Below, piece after piece: positions 12,228 through 24,724 of a stretch of 64,000 bases of DNA (its first letter is position 1; each line of letters opens with the position of its first letter). The position numbers and the translations under genes are program-made. Location of the stretch: positions 53,857,899 to 53,921,898 of the forward strand of contig CP136067.1 of assembly GCA_032622095.1 (NCBI GenBank), given 5' to 3'. Source of the stretch: Siphonodentalium dalli (lineage: Eukaryota; Mollusca; Scaphopoda; Gadilida; Siphonodentaliidae). The notes below the pieces were generated by a model. The model made no database searches, was not told the DNA's origin, and saw only the letters and a program-made list of their open reading frames with translations.

Positions 12228-12350
12228 AGGTACAAACAAAATCACACAATGCATTCGCCCAGTCGACCACAGAAAATCAAAATCTCCAAAACAACTTACA
12301 CCACCTTGTGGCGTAATAAAAAGTGCTGAGCTGTATGAAATGGCATGGCA

Positions 12351-12411
12351 TTACACGATGTAGCTCGCATCTTGAGCTTGCTGAATTAAGCAAGCTTAAT
12401 CGTGTAAAGGC
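12351..12411. repeat. Short imperfect hairpin
   Basis: TTACACGAT pairs with ATCGTGTAA, and inside it AGCTTGCT pairs with AGCAAGCT around a GAATTA centre. The same AGCTTGCTTA core occurs between the two tandem elements at 9660. Confidence 0.6.
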
Positions 12412-12419
12412 ACCTTAAC

Positions 12420-13000
12420 AATCAGCACAACCTTTCCGAGTTTTCGATAGCAAATCTCGCATGTTTATGAGGAAGATAACTATTATCGGAGTTAATATTT
12501 AGATTTAAATGATACATTTGGGATTTATACACATGGGACGATTTGACATTCGATGTGATTGCATATGATAAGCAAGTTGTTGCAAAAGTCTAATACTTTA
12601 TACATGTAACACACCTGCTGTAAATGAAGGAGATTGGTTCAAGAATTTAGTCAACTATATAATAGAATGCACACGAATACATAGTCATATAACATTGCTA
12701 CCGATTGATACATTATTGATAACACTGTTTTAAATAACCTACCAGTATACCATATTCTGAATAGTATATTTTTTTATTTCTAATTTAGATCACTGACTCA
12801 AACTTATTTATCCATATTTTTATATCAATTAAATTTAAGTATTGTGTGGTCAATATGGTTTACCAGCTGAGTTTCTGCCAATAATTGTGAGTTGAACTAA
12901 TCAACTACAGCCGCGTGTAATGCAAGATATATTTTCTTAACTGTTTCATATCTCTATCACATGTGGGTATATGTGATTAGTTCAGTGTGATATATAGAGA
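12420..13000. other. No recognisable feature
   Basis: AT-rich DNA, no supported gene or repeat. Confidence 0.4.
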
Positions 13001-13004
13001 ATCT

Positions 13005-13440
13005 CCAAATAGTTATGTTAGGATAAAAGATATTATGGAACGAGTTTGATAAATTTGATTCACAACGAGTCGTAGACGAGTTGTGAATCAAATTTATCAA
13101 ACGGGTTTGAAAAAAGGAGCTTTGTGCCTTTTTAACAAATCAAAATCCGTAAAAGAAGCTGCAAAATGCATATATTTACAGCATTGGCTGAGACGCTTCA
13201 CAACCGTATACGACAGTATTGTGTGCTCTGGGGCAGGCGATGGAAAATATAGTCCCCCACTTTGCCTCTTTTTGTGTGTGTCTATTTTCGTTAGTGTAAC
13301 GACGTTGGACAAGAATTTAACTTTAATGAACAAAGCGATAATTTTTGCATTGTCTGGTGTTGGTGTTATGCGCGGCTTTTCGAAAAATTATTAATCTGCC
13401 TGAATCAATGTAAAGACGCGAGGTCATTTTTGTTGGCGCG
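13005..13440 (+). repeat. Dispersed repeat, partner of 1386-1875, with perfect hairpin
   Basis: It is similar in inverse to 1386-1875. It contains a perfect hairpin: 23-bp arms at 13044-13066 and 13080-13102 (GTTTGATAAATTTGATTCAC...) around a 13-nt loop. An open frame of 103 codons (13083-13394, plus) has a hydrophobic stretch, but its shape follows the repeat and the other copy is broken, so I do not call it a gene. Confidence 0.65.
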
Positions 13441-14276
13441 ATACCAATTGATATGTAACTAGTGAGAGATAAGAAAATATTTAATGGCTTTTAAAATGAT
13501 ATAATGTGTGTTTCATGTGATGTAGTAGTGATTGCTGGTGTAATTATGTCCATGGGTGTTAAGTGCAGAGTGACCTGCAGTGACAGCAATTTTAACAAGC
13601 TGCTAAGTTCTGACTGTCTGCATGCAGTATTGGTGTTAACTATTAATTGTCTTGATCCTTGTTCACACAGAAACCCCCTCATACGTGCCAGGGAAAAGGT
13701 TATTCAAAGTAGGCGTTTCTATCTTGACTTATAAATAGTATTAATTATATCAATACGTATAGTTATGGAAAGGTGGTGGTTGAGTCTCGACTGCATATAA
13801 GTATTTCATTTTTAACATATAATTTTATTGGGTTGTTGTTTCAATCAGTTTTCAATTTCAATCCTTATACATATAGTGTAGTTGACTAACAGTAAACTGT
13901 GACAAACGCACTCCTGAGCATATATCCACCACATTCAGCTCCCTTGTTGCATTCAATAGACTCGTGTCAATATTGTCAAGACTAGATTCTTCATTCTCCG
14001 AGATAGCTGTGAACGTGGTAATACAATTATGCATTCAAACTTTATTAGTGTCAAGTTTGTTTGAGTTGATTACCATCGTGCAGAATTTGGGTTACTCCTA
14101 CATATGCTTTGCAAAGGAGATCGTCAGTGACACAAGAAAGAAGCCTAATTGGAACTGTCTTGCGTTCATTGTCGCCGAATGATGCAGGGTTTTGTACAAA
14201 TGGTATACGTAATATTGCGTGCGTACATGGAGTGCGCGTATGTGATTCTGATTCTAAATAGCCATATCCGCATGGA
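13441..14276. other. No recognisable feature
   Basis: Unique-looking DNA; open frames of 63-79 codons without domains. Confidence 0.4.
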
Positions 14277-14739
14277 TTAAAGGTACTCAATCCGACTAGA
14301 CGGCCCCCATATTATCAAGATACAACTACAACAATATTTCTTCAAAATACACTTTAGTTATCAGAATCGATTAATTGCAACAAAACAATGCAAACCACTG
14401 TCAACTATGGTATCGGGTTTCCAAAAACGTGTTATTTATCAACATTTTGTCAACGAAATATGGCCGTATATTCATTTGAGTATCACGAAATTTGGCCGTA
14501 TTACCTTTTTTTAGAGTTATCCATTTTCATCCGCAATTTTGTCCGATATCGTCAGTTTGACGACTCTTTTCTGGGCCTCCAATAATTGCACTTCTCGAGA
14601 AATAACAAACTTCAAAAATCGATATCAGATCACACTGAGCTTTGATGAATGGGTTCTTCGACTCGAATTAATAATTGTTTACCCCAATAGCCAAATAAAT
14701 CGTTATTTAAGAAGGTTAATTCGGATAAAGCATCTTTAA
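14277..14739. mobile_element. TTAA-flanked MITE (463 bp)
   Basis: Begins TTAAAGGTACTCAATCCG and ends CGGATAAAGCATCTTTAA, with TTAA at 14277-14280 and 14736-14739. The sequence just inside the left end ('atcgattctgataact' in inverse) is shared with the element ending at 59845. The family inserts at TTAA, as piggyBac or Kolobok elements do. It has no transposase frame and is presumably mobilised in trans. Confidence 0.75.
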
Positions 14740-14849
14740 TGTCCCCTGACAATGATAACCAGAATGTCCGTGACTCCGTGCGTCCGCACGCGCATCCGCC
14801 CGGTTCATAAATGCAAACAACACTACTCATAATTCCATGGGGTTTGCTA

Positions 14850-16487
14850 GGTAGTTCACATTTGAGAACGACCAGATCAAGTTCGAATTTTATCACGGTC
14901 CCACGATTTTCAACTTAGAAAACAGAATTATGGGTTTTCCGGATGATAACTTGAGCAATATTCAACATAATTTCTTAATATTGGTATATGGTTCACATTT
15001 GAGAAAGCACCGGTCAAAGTTCGAATTTGGTGATGGCCCCACGGACGGAGTGGGCACTACAGATGTTTTGTTTGTCTTTTTATTATCATTTCATATTTAA
15101 TATTAGTTCTATTTTATTTTTGTGTTTCGCGGACCTATGTCCAATTTCTCTAATTTGAAAACAGAAATTTGGGTTCCCCGGTTGATAATTTCAGCAGTTT
15201 TCATCAGTAATTCTTGATAATTAACATATGGTCCACAGTTGAGAAATGCATGTCAAGTTCTAAAATGGTCACGGTCCCATGATGTTTGACGGAGATGTAG
15301 AAAAACAGAATTTTTGGTTATCCTGATAATAACAATATTAAACAAGGGAAGGTCTGCAAAAACAGTTCCAGATACAGGGAGGGGTGGGTGGGTATTTTTG
15401 TGGTTATTTCGGTGGGTATTTCGAGGTCGAAAAAAACCTGTGATGCAATTTTTTTTCCAATTAACATATTTATCAAAGATTAATTAGGAAACAATCAATA
15501 TATTTGAATTACATCACTATGTACGCTATGTACGCATTACACACTAATCCATTTTGAACTACAAAATGTGACATCCCATTGTCAACAAATTTATTTGCAA
15601 ATATCATCTGCCTTCTGAGCATTTTACACCAGTCAGTGGTTATATAAACCATTTTCTTTTAATTAGGCTGGGCACCCATGCCTAATTACGCCCCCACTGA
15701 ATCACTGCCCAGAGTCCATTTAATGTCACATGAATTACATTGACCAGCAAACTTGAATAAAGTAGGCAATAATATCATGCCATCGTCAACGTCAAACGGA
15801 TTTTAGGCTGAACATTCTTAGGCCATTTTCTGTCATAATCAATATATTTCAATCAATCAGAAGCATTTCAGTGTTAGGTTATAGAATTAGAGGCAGCTAG
15901 TCAGCTACCAGTTTTGTTTTGCCATTTATGATCGTGTGTGTGATCAGGCTACTACCATTCCACTGTTGTTATATATCGGAATTATATAAAAGACATTTGT
16001 TGCAAAGAACCAGACTGCTATGTCTTTTTTTTCATTTCATCTGATTTATTCTCTCATTTTTTATTAGGGGTGGGTCCCAAAATTTTGTCCTGGTATAAAT
16101 ATGTTTTTAAATCACAGAGGGTGGGGTGGGTTGTCAGGTAGGGGACATTATTTTTCTACCCTGCGTCCGCAAATTATTTCATGACCCCCCCCCCCCCTTG
16201 ATATTAAACAGCATTTCTTTACATGTTCACCTTTGAGAAGCCGCAGACCAAGTTTGAATGTGGTGATGTTCCCATCATTTTTGTACCCATCAAAACAGTG
16301 TTGTCCCGATAATAACTTGGGCTATATGCAACAGCATTTCTTGATATGTAATATATAGTTCACACTTGATATGGCGCAGGTCAATTTAAAAAATGGTCAC
16401 GGTTCGGTGATATTTATCTGAATTATGGCCCATTTTCCACTTAGAATTTACAATTTTTGGATTGTCCTGATGACAACTTTAACAATA
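14850..16487 (+). repeat. Degenerate tandem repeat array, part 1
   Basis: Recurring blocks are 'gttcacatttgagaa', 'aagttcgaattt.gt.a.ggtccca', 'aacagaatt.tgggtt..c.g' and 'gataactt.a.caatattca'. They appear near 14855, 14995, 15230, 16225 and 16350 with irregular spacing of roughly 130-250 bp. The stretch 15350-16200 between them lacks these blocks and shows no gene, only G- and C-rich runs. Confidence 0.7.
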
Positions 16488-16858
16488 TTCAACATAATGT
16501 TTTTGTATATTTGGTATAATAATGTTTTTGTACATTTGGTATAATGTTTTTGTATATTTCGTATAATAATGTTTTTGTATATTTCGTATAATAATGTTTT
16601 TGTATATTTGGTATAATAATGTTTTTGTACATTTGGTATAATGTTTTTGTATATTAGGTATAATAATGTTTTTGTATATTTGGTATAATAATGTTTTTGT
16701 ACATTTGGTATAATGTTTTTGTATATTAGGTATAATAATGTTTTTGTATATTTGGTATAATACTGTTTTTGTACATTTGTTATAATGTTTTTGTATAGTT
16801 GGTATAATAATGTTTTTGTATATTTGGTATAATAATGTGTTTGTATATTTGGTATCAT
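16488..16858 (+). repeat. AT-rich minisatellite, unit ~22-25 bp
   Basis: About 15 copies of 'aatgtttttgtatatttggtata(at)' with alternating variants (tacattt, tatatta, tatttcg). It arose inside the degenerate tandem repeat. The array gives long minus-strand open frames that read YTKYTKTLLYQIYKN repeats; these are artefacts of the array. Confidence 0.93.
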
Positions 16859-17087
16859 AATGGATCACCTCTGAGAAGATGTTGGTCATGTTCGTAAATT
16901 GTCATGGCCCGATAATTGTTTATGGAATTATGCGGCCTACACCCCCTCTTTGACTTAGGATTAACAAGTTTTGGCTTGTCTGGATTATAACTTGAACAGT
17001 ATGCAACATAATGTTTTTATATTGTGTATACATGGTTGACATTTCAGAAGACAAAGGTCAAGTCCTAATTTCGTCATGGTCCTAATA
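16859..17087 (+). repeat. Degenerate tandem repeat array, part 2
   Basis: Two further units of the 14850 array ('gaagatgttggtcatgttcg', 'agaagacaaaggtcaagtcc'). The array is interrupted at 17088 by the next element and resumes at 19252. Confidence 0.65.
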
Positions 17088-17089
17088 TA

Positions 17090-19249
17090 GTCTGGTCGAT
17101 AAAAGGTTTGACCTAGAACAAATTTGGACTAAGTTGGTTTTTATTCCATTTTGAAGAGGAATATATCCTCTACAACATATTCAAAATCCGCTAAAATCCG
17201 CTTTGAGCAAACTTTTTCACAATGATTTTTAAAAATGCCTATTTTTCGACCTTGTGAAGTACGTTTTTTTACAACAGCCTCATCGGGACCAGAACGCATT
17301 AATCCATCCAATATATACCAGTTTGTGTGAAAGAGTATAGGTGGCGAATAGAGTGACAAGGACAGAAAACAATGCAATCGCGGCGATGAAATGGCTGTCA
17401 AAATGGCCGTAACTACAATCCATGCTACGACGAAAGCAACACGTTGGATAACCACCTATAAGCGAAAAATACACATTGGTAATTGACAAGTATGTTGTTA
17501 TATATCTTTAAAGGTACACATATAATTAAAACAGATATATCTGAATGATTTATCGATCACTGCTACGCACGTTAACCCAATGATTTACGTTCGTGGTTTC
17601 TCATTAGAATGCATCCAACAGTCGGACCAAAAACAGTTATTTCGGTCATGCAACACACGAAGTAATATTTCGTCACACAGTGCGTGGTAGTTTCGTTTTG
17701 GAATGATGATTAATTATTGAGTGTAACGCAGAAACTAAAGTGCCCACCCTATCTGTGTAAAAACTAGTTCTATTTCCGGAATTTTCAACACTCTCCATGA
17801 CAATAAACCATACACGTATGTCGTAATGCTGATTATACTGTAAAGAAACACTTATATCTTCAACAGAATAGTACCTTATCTCACTAGATCGAAGAGACTG
17901 TACATCGTACATTTTATTTAGTACTAATTTTCATGGTGCTCTCAAACCGGTTTCTTAGTAGACAATTTTGTTCATATTACTTCTATCGGCACTTTACAAC
18001 AGGAATATGTACCACGCAATGCACACTGTTAGCTGTCAGTATCTTGTTGGTTGAAATGATGTTACCATTGCCACCCACATACTTGCGCTAAATATCAGAT
18101 CATCAGCGTTTACAGTTATTAGTTCTGCGTTTACCATTCACTCAATGTTGTTAATTATTGTTTTGTATGCAGCAGATGTGTGTAACATTAGGGAGAATGT
18201 GTAAACGCGGCGGTGCGGTTGCAGAAAAGGTCGTACGTTTCGTGTATATGTGGCCTTAGTGCATTTAAGTAGACACAATTTCCAGGTATAAAGACAGTCT
18301 CTGTCACAGAGTATGTAGGCAAATTTGGTCATGTTGAGAATTTATTGAAGATAGTCTATTGTAATCCTTTGTATTTTGATAAATTGTGTTCATGGTATAC
18401 CACCATGTATTTGTGTGATAAAAGTGAAATATTCGTGTTTATTCACTTGACCGGAGGCAACTATGACTACTATTTTAAGACACGGACAATAGGATTTACA
18501 CATCTTACCTAGCTCTCATACTGTTCTATAATAGTGAATTTTGACAGATTTTATGTTGTAGATTCAAAAATAAATGATTATCGGTCACATTCCTGAGACT
18601 GTATTCATTACATATATTTCTGTTTCTAGAAAAGATCACACAATGAATACATCCCTATTACATCACATTTAACTGTTTTAATACACATATATTACACGAT
18701 TCAAGATAAACAGTACAGATAAAACTGTGTTATTCTTCTGTTTCTTGGCGCCCAACAAGTCAACATTTAATCGTTGTATGAGACCTGGCTTTCGGTTGCT
18801 CTCTCGCGAGATACATTAGAGAGAATTGTTAATAGCTCCCCTTATACTCTGAAATCATTCTTCCTCGTATAATTCGAGGGCATGTTCGTTCTTGTATGAC
18901 CAGCTATTCAATTGTCCGACAATTGTAAATTTCATTCGATTTTGTCAATTTTGGCGGCCATATTGGACATACATTCTACCGATATGGTTTACGACTAAGC
19001 ATTGTTTGTGTGAATTTTATTTTATTACTAATTTGGTATTTGTTGGCGCACCTACCACCGAAATTCAGGATTTTTCGATACCAACTGCCATCATGGACGC
19101 CATCTTGTATTACAGAAAATGCTCAAAGCGGATTTTAGCGGATTTTGGTTATGTTATAGAGGATAAATTCCTCTTCAAAATGGAATAGAAACCAACTTAG
19201 TCCAAATTTGTTCTAGGTTGACCCTAAAATTTTAGTTTATCGACCAGAC
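17090..19249. mobile_element. 2.16-kb element with ~130-bp inverted repeats, TA-flanked
   Basis: The left end (17090-17216) starts GTCTGGTCGATAAA and continues through 'ttggactaagttggttttta', 'aagaggaat.tatcctct' and 'aaaatccgctaaaatccgct'. The right end (19117-19249) is its close reverse complement. TA dinucleotides flank both ends (17088-17089, 19250-19251), as for Tc1/mariner-type insertion. Outside sequence on both sides belongs to the same tandem repeat, which supports insertion into it. The interior, about 1.9 kb, has open frames up to 104 codons but no transposase motif that I can recognise. Confidence 0.75.
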
Positions 19250-19251
19250 TA

Positions 19252-19440
19252 ATATATTTGCGGAGTTATAAGCCCTTTATCAACTTTGAAATCACAATTA
19301 TTTGGGTTGTCCAGATGAAAACTTTAACAATATTCAACAAAATGTCCTGATAGTTGGTCGGTGGTTTGCGTTTGAGAAGACGCAGGTCATGTTTGCAAAT
19401 GGTCACGGTCCGGTGAATTATGACAGTCAATGTCAATTTT
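19252..19440 (+). repeat. Degenerate tandem repeat array, part 3
   Basis: Continuation of the array beyond the inserted element: 'gaaatcacaattatttgggt', 'aactttaacaatattcaac', 'gagaagacgcaggtcatgtt'. Confidence 0.6.
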
Positions 19441-21089
19441 AAATCAAAGATTTTTGCCACAGTTTGATTTTTGTTTTGTTTCCAAACAAAGCCAACTTCC
19501 CAAAACAAGCCAACTGTTTCGGAGGATGTGGGAATCAACGACCTTTTATTTTCACTGGAGCTCAACTACACCTCGGGTTTCCGTCCAGTTGTTTTTCTAT
19601 ATTGTTTTCCTTTTCTTTCCAGAAAATAGACATGAATTATACCTTCTCCATATCTATGTAATTGGGTGAAGATAATAAAGAATTAAAGACTTGAAACTTA
19701 AGAGCAATCAATCTCACTTTCGGGCGACTGAGGAGTGTCCAATGCTCAGTGTTGGTCAGTACTATAATAAAACTCGATTTCCTGTCAATTTAAGGATAAG
19801 ACGCACGTTTTCCCAAAAATGTCCTGGCATTTCAAAATAGATTTTCTCAATATCTATCAGTAATTTCTTTGTGAAAGTTGGTTCAAGTGCCTATTGTGAC
19901 ACAATATTTAAGAACCATGAATATTATAGCCTCATTTATTTTACTTTTATGGCATGACCAATATTTAAAATTTCACTGTTTTCTGGTACCAAGAACTTTT
20001 TTTCAAAACTGCAGGTCATATAATAAATTATTATCCATGATATCATATCCCAAGATCATGAGAGGAGACTTAATTATTCTTGATTTGTTAATTTAATAAT
20101 TATTTTAATTTAGAAGGACAACTACCCATAATTTGCTATGTTTGAGAACGTTCGTGTCGTGTCTGTTGATCAATTAAAAAATTGGGCTCAGATGAGTACT
20201 GGGTCAAGTTAAAGTTGAAGTTAAAGATGATCACCATATATATTAACATTGTGGCCTAATCCAAGTTGATTGCTCGCTGATTGAATGGACCACGTTACAT
20301 TTAGACATTTGTTTTCATTGGGCTGGAATATCTGTGATTGCTTTATTCTTCATTATAATATATCGGGGTATGATGCTATATTATGCAATTAAAAATCTAA
20401 CTAAACAATATGATATAAATGAAGCCTCCTCTCATAGAGACAAGACAGTAAGATATTTGGAGAGTTGTGTGAAATTATTATTTATTCTAGCAGTTCTTGG
20501 TACCGAAAGGGACAAAAATAACATAATATATTCAACGTCTCAAATACATTTGAATCCATTGTTTTTGTTGTCTCTTAATAATTGCTCAGATTATAGATGC
20601 AATGAATATGATAATATGTGAAATTCAAGAATTCAGAGAAATTCATTATTGAAAATCTCTTGCCATTTTTCGCTGAAATTATGCAAACGCGCGTCTCTCC
20701 CTTAAATGAGATGAAGAATCCTGCCAGAAACGTTGTTTCGGTGCGGATGAATGATGGTGATACGTTTGCCAAGTCTACGTGATTAATTCGATGGGGTTAA
20801 TTCTGCTGACAATATGAAACTTTCTGCATGTCCGATAATTTGACATCGATTCACCACGGTTGCTCGTTGGTGACTTGTTCACAAATTCTGCATCGATTAT
20901 AAGCAAATACTTGCTCCATATATGGTGTCTTGTCCATGGATTTTACTTAGCTGAACCTGACTGGCGACGAAATCCATGTGGCGTGTACACAAATTCCATA
21001 AATTATTCCTCTGTGTTTGCTGATGACGTCATTGATATACACGATTTCTACGTCGATTCGGCGGGAATTTTTTATTATTTGTGACATAA
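19441..21089. other. No recognisable feature
   Basis: 1.6 kb of unique-looking DNA. Open frames of 72-99 codons (for example 20334-20621, plus) have no domain I recognise and no homologous copy in the window. Confidence 0.4.
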
Positions 21090-21400
21090 TTATATATAAT
21101 AGGCAATAATTTCACGTGAGGGTGTCCCCTTTTCACAACTGCACCCAATGAACCAGACCATTTCTATGAAATATAATTTGCATACCTCCCACCTCTGGTT
21201 GGAATTTCCCAACTGGCGCCTAAAACTTTCCAACCCTTGAAAATTTCCAACCTGACACTCCCTAAGGTTGAGGAACCTCCAACTGATGGCCATTTCAGAC
21301 CAACATTTTGATAACAAAAAAAGTAGAAAAATATGCTGCTTTTTGTCTAAAAACAACAGATTCCCCACTAATTACTGGCTGGAAAATAAATCGTGAGAAC
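21090..21400. mobile_element. Fragment of the hAT-related repeat family
   Basis: Shares 'ggttggaatttcccaact', 'gaaaatttccaacctgacac' and 'tccaactgatggccattt' with the elements at 7475, 9670 and 55095. Ends are not defined. Confidence 0.6.
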
Positions 21401-22259
21401 AATTTCAACATATCTGTTTGTGAGAACCTCCCCCCCCCCCCCCCGTCTACCCCAACCAGCTCCCCTCATCTGCCCTGTCCTCACGTCCCTATTGACATAT
21501 CCAAAGAGTTTATGTTCCTCCGTGTCCAGGTGCACCCATGCCTAAATTGTAGGTATAGGTCACTAAACGCCATGAACAGGGCGTGTTCTTTCCGCAATAT
21601 CATTGTTATATAGGGCGTGTACGTCTAAATTACATGTATGGAAAAAAACAACCATCAATAACCTTCAGAACTTATCGAACGGCCAATGTATTGTTCGGTT
21701 GACGGCTATCATCCTCGATTAATGTTTACCCATATTCACGAGTAGGACACCAGGTAAAGGAGTATTATACCCTCCATTAATAAAATATGGCGTTCAGGTT
21801 GAGGCTATGCAAGATGAATAGGTTTCTTGAAGCCGCGAGTTTAACACACTATTTACGGGTGCATATTTAATGATGCTGCAGGGTGGTTAAGTTTTATCTG
21901 CGAAACAACGGCTTTCATTTGCCAGGAATAAACTCCGGACTCTGACGCAATGACTTCCGGGTGATATCTGTAGACTAATTTGAAATGATATCTTTGGACG
22001 AGGATACGTGCTTACTTGCATGTGACAATCATGTCCGATAACTATGCTGGCTTTTGACATATCCGTGTATAAACTGTCCATATCGTCATCGTGGTTAAAG
22101 TCCAGAGGGGTTATACTAACCACCCGACCCAGCTACATATTTTATGATTCCAGTGTACATCTGTTAAGCTGCTATCACATAAATGCTTTTAACACATGGG
22201 TTTATGTTACGCACGGCGCTTACACCTTTCACATAATCGCGTTGAACTATCCGTTAAAA
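21401..22259. other. No recognisable feature
   Basis: Starts with a C homopolymer run (21431-21444). No supported gene. Confidence 0.4.
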
Positions 22260-22274
22260 CGGTATTAACTGTAA

Positions 22275-22485
22275 CATGGTAGAGTTCCATGGTAGTGCCA
22301 TGATAAGTATCACTTTACCATGGTACAACAATGGTACGACGAGTTTACGCCCCGAATCAACATAATTTTGTATACGACCATGTGTGCCACGCGTTGCCCA
22401 ATCCACTCTCCGTGAATTATGGTAGAGTTCCATGGTAGTGCCTTGCATGGTAAATATCATGGTAGTACCAGCATGGTGCTTTTTA
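22275..22485. repeat. Cluster of CCATGGTA palindromic repeats
   Basis: 'tagagttccatggtagtgcc' occurs at 22279 and 22423, with further 'accatggtac', 'catggtaaatatcatggtag' and 'agcatggtg' copies. The cluster is locally self-complementary and could form several alternative hairpins. No open frame of interest. Confidence 0.65.
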
Positions 22486-22678
22486 TATTGGAGTCTTGAT
22501 CTCGTCCCATGAATTTGTGGATTTCTTGGCGTCATGCTATGCGTTCACGCACGAATTTACTGATTTTTTTAAGTAAAGTTTTCTGCTAAAATTAGCGAAC
22601 CCCCTTTTTTTTTACGCAGTTATGTGAATGGTCCATGCAGTGCCGACTCTGCTGTTTGCGTCTTATGCCCACCTATAA

Positions 22679-22780
22679 GGCATCCGTAAAGCGCATGCGT
22701 TAAACGCATTTATGTGAAAGCAGCTTTAGGCATCTGTAAAACGGATGCATTAAACGCATTTATGTGAAAGCAGTTTTAGG
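22679..22780 (+). repeat. 50-bp tandem duplication, 2 copies
   Basis: 'ggcatc(c/t)gtaaa' followed by 'aaacgcatttatgtgaaagc' is repeated at a 50-bp offset. Confidence 0.85.
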
Positions 22781-23183
22781 TTACGATGCAGGCTTGTATC
22801 GTGACAAAGGCATTCACTATGTCCGTATGTATACGGGCAGACCCTATAAGCAGCCAATTGCCCTAACAATAACTCAAACTTATGTTTCATTGCAAATATT
22901 TTCTACATATGTTTTGCACTGTTCTTCCTTAAATGGTAGCTTATGCAATAAAGCATTCATTCATGCAACCGTTCATTCATTTCTCAGAAATGTTTGTTTT
23001 CAATATGATCCAGAAAGATGTCTCTTTGTTTTGTCCACATATAGACATACACGTTATTCCATAAATATTCCAAAAAAGAGAAGTTTCTCAAAGACACTTA
23101 CACTGGCGTCCATCGTATGCTCGCCCTGCACTCTGCTCGGCGCCCGAACTATGTACTGTTTGAATCCCAAATGCGACAATTAA
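22764..23183 (+). CDS. Unrecognised open frame, 139 codons
   Basis: An ATG-to-stop frame of 139 codons, overlapping the 50-bp tandem duplication at its start. It is cysteine- and serine-rich in the second half, with no signal peptide, zinc-finger spacing or family motif that I can recognise. No second copy exists in the window. It is long for chance in AT-rich DNA but has no supporting context, so a spurious frame is the likelier explanation. Confidence 0.15.
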   Translation: MKAVLGYDAGLYRDKGIHYVRMYTGRPYKQPIALTITQTYVSLQIFSTYVLHCSSLNGSLCNKAFIHATVHSFLRNVCFQYDPERCLFVLSTYRHTRYSINIPKKRSFSKTLTLASIVCSPCTLLGARTMYCLNPKCDN

Positions 23184-23253
23184 AGGGGTACTGCGCACAC
23201 TACATCCCGGGGGCCGGCCATTTATGAGACCATCTCCTTTTATACTCAACAGA

Positions 23254-23484
23254 ATATATATGTAACAAATGAATGAATTTGAGCCACGGATTAGTGCAAA
23301 AATACACTCACGTTCTCTATGAACGATGCAAACAACATTTCAATTATAATGAAAATGAATTTATGACTCCAGCCATTTATTCATTTTCATTATAATTACC
23401 ATGTTCATTATAATTACCATGTTCATATATGATTGTATTTTGCACTAATTCATGACTCTAATTCATTCATTTATTGCATATATA
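23254..23484. mobile_element. 231-bp palindromic MITE
   Basis: The first ~50 bp ('aaatgaatgaatttgag', 'attagtgcaaaaatac') pair with the last ~50 bp in inverse ('tattttgcactaattcatga', 'aattcattcatttatt'). Both ends run into ATATATA. An 18-bp block 'attataattaccatgttc' is duplicated in the middle. It lies directly outside the big fold-back element that starts near 23503. Confidence 0.75.
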
Positions 23485-24724
23485 GTGGGGGGGGGATAGT
23501 TGCAAAATCGTTCACTTTGTGATAGAAGCGCCAAACTTTCAGAGTTTGTTAAGTGGTTGGTGAGTATCACTAAACTGGCTGGTTCCAGATTTTGGAGGTC
23601 ACCTTGACCTTCAATTTGACCTTGACCTTTTTGAAAATCTCAGTTTTTGGGTTGGGTGGTTTATGCCATAATTTTCTTGTGAAAATCGCATCTTCTCACA
23701 GTTATCTCAATACAATTATAATTGGAAGGTGACTACGGTTCATTTGGGCCAAAACATATCTCAATTTTCATAAGATGGCCGCCAATATGGCCGCCGGAAG
23801 TTGAAAATATGACATTTTTTCACAAATATCTTCTAGTTCAATTCATGCTGTTTGGAACTGGTTGAGTAATGCAACTTTATTTTGTGTTTTGTATACTAAC
23901 CGATCATTGGAGCAATTAAATATGCAATTATTGTGGTCCTAGCCCTTCCGATCCCTCAAAACTTCGATTTTACAGGATGCGGTATAAAATTTCACAAAAA
24001 ATCACAATTGGGATTCTAGTCATATTTCAACAAGAAATGAACATAACTTTGTAATGTAAGTGAGGCATATCATTACCTATGAATATTCCAAATCACTGGA
24101 ACCAAAATTCTTACTTTGGCTCAAAATGGCTGCCAATATGGCCGCCAAAATATGGAAAATGTTAAATATTGCACCAGGGTCTCCTGCAATCGTTTGCAAG
24201 TTGTGGTTGATGTATAAAATTGGCAATTCTGCATTCTATACATTGAATACTAACATGTCTGATGGACCATGGTTAATTGTTACTATTGTCACCACTGACG
24301 TCGTCAAAAATATTGGGGTTTTCTCTCAAAAACTTGACATAAATATTGGCAAAAAATCACTTTTCAGGTTTGGACCATTTTTTCAGATAAAATGTAACTA
24401 TCTTTGGATTGAAAGGTGTTTATTGTTTTGGTCTATCTTAAGCGTGTCTCACTACGGTGTTTATAGACCAAATTGCTCAAGATGGCTTCCAAAATGGCAA
24501 CCAAATTTGTAAATAATACGAAAATGTAGCAAAATGTGACTCACTTGGTTATTATACGTGTTAGTTAATTAACTGACAACTAAATGTTCTATTCTGGTTG
24601 TCCAACTGAGACAGAATTGAGATGGACCATAATATTTGGCTATTCTGGTCCATTATGCTAAGAAAATGTCAACTGAATACAGTGTGGACGCCAAGATCGT
24701 AGCCAGGGAGTTACTCTATGATCA

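Noticed and set aside
16448-16889. Two overlapping 136-codon minus frames rich in YTK/LLYQIYKN
   Set aside because: They arise from the 22-25-bp AT-rich minisatellite in two frames.
17141-17489. Hydrophobic minus frames as a membrane protein gene
   Set aside because: They overlap the inverted end of the 17090 element and have no family motif.
24060-24512. 150-codon plus frame
   Set aside because: It lies in a fold-back arm. The opposite arm and the 62738 arm do not keep it open, and it has no domain.
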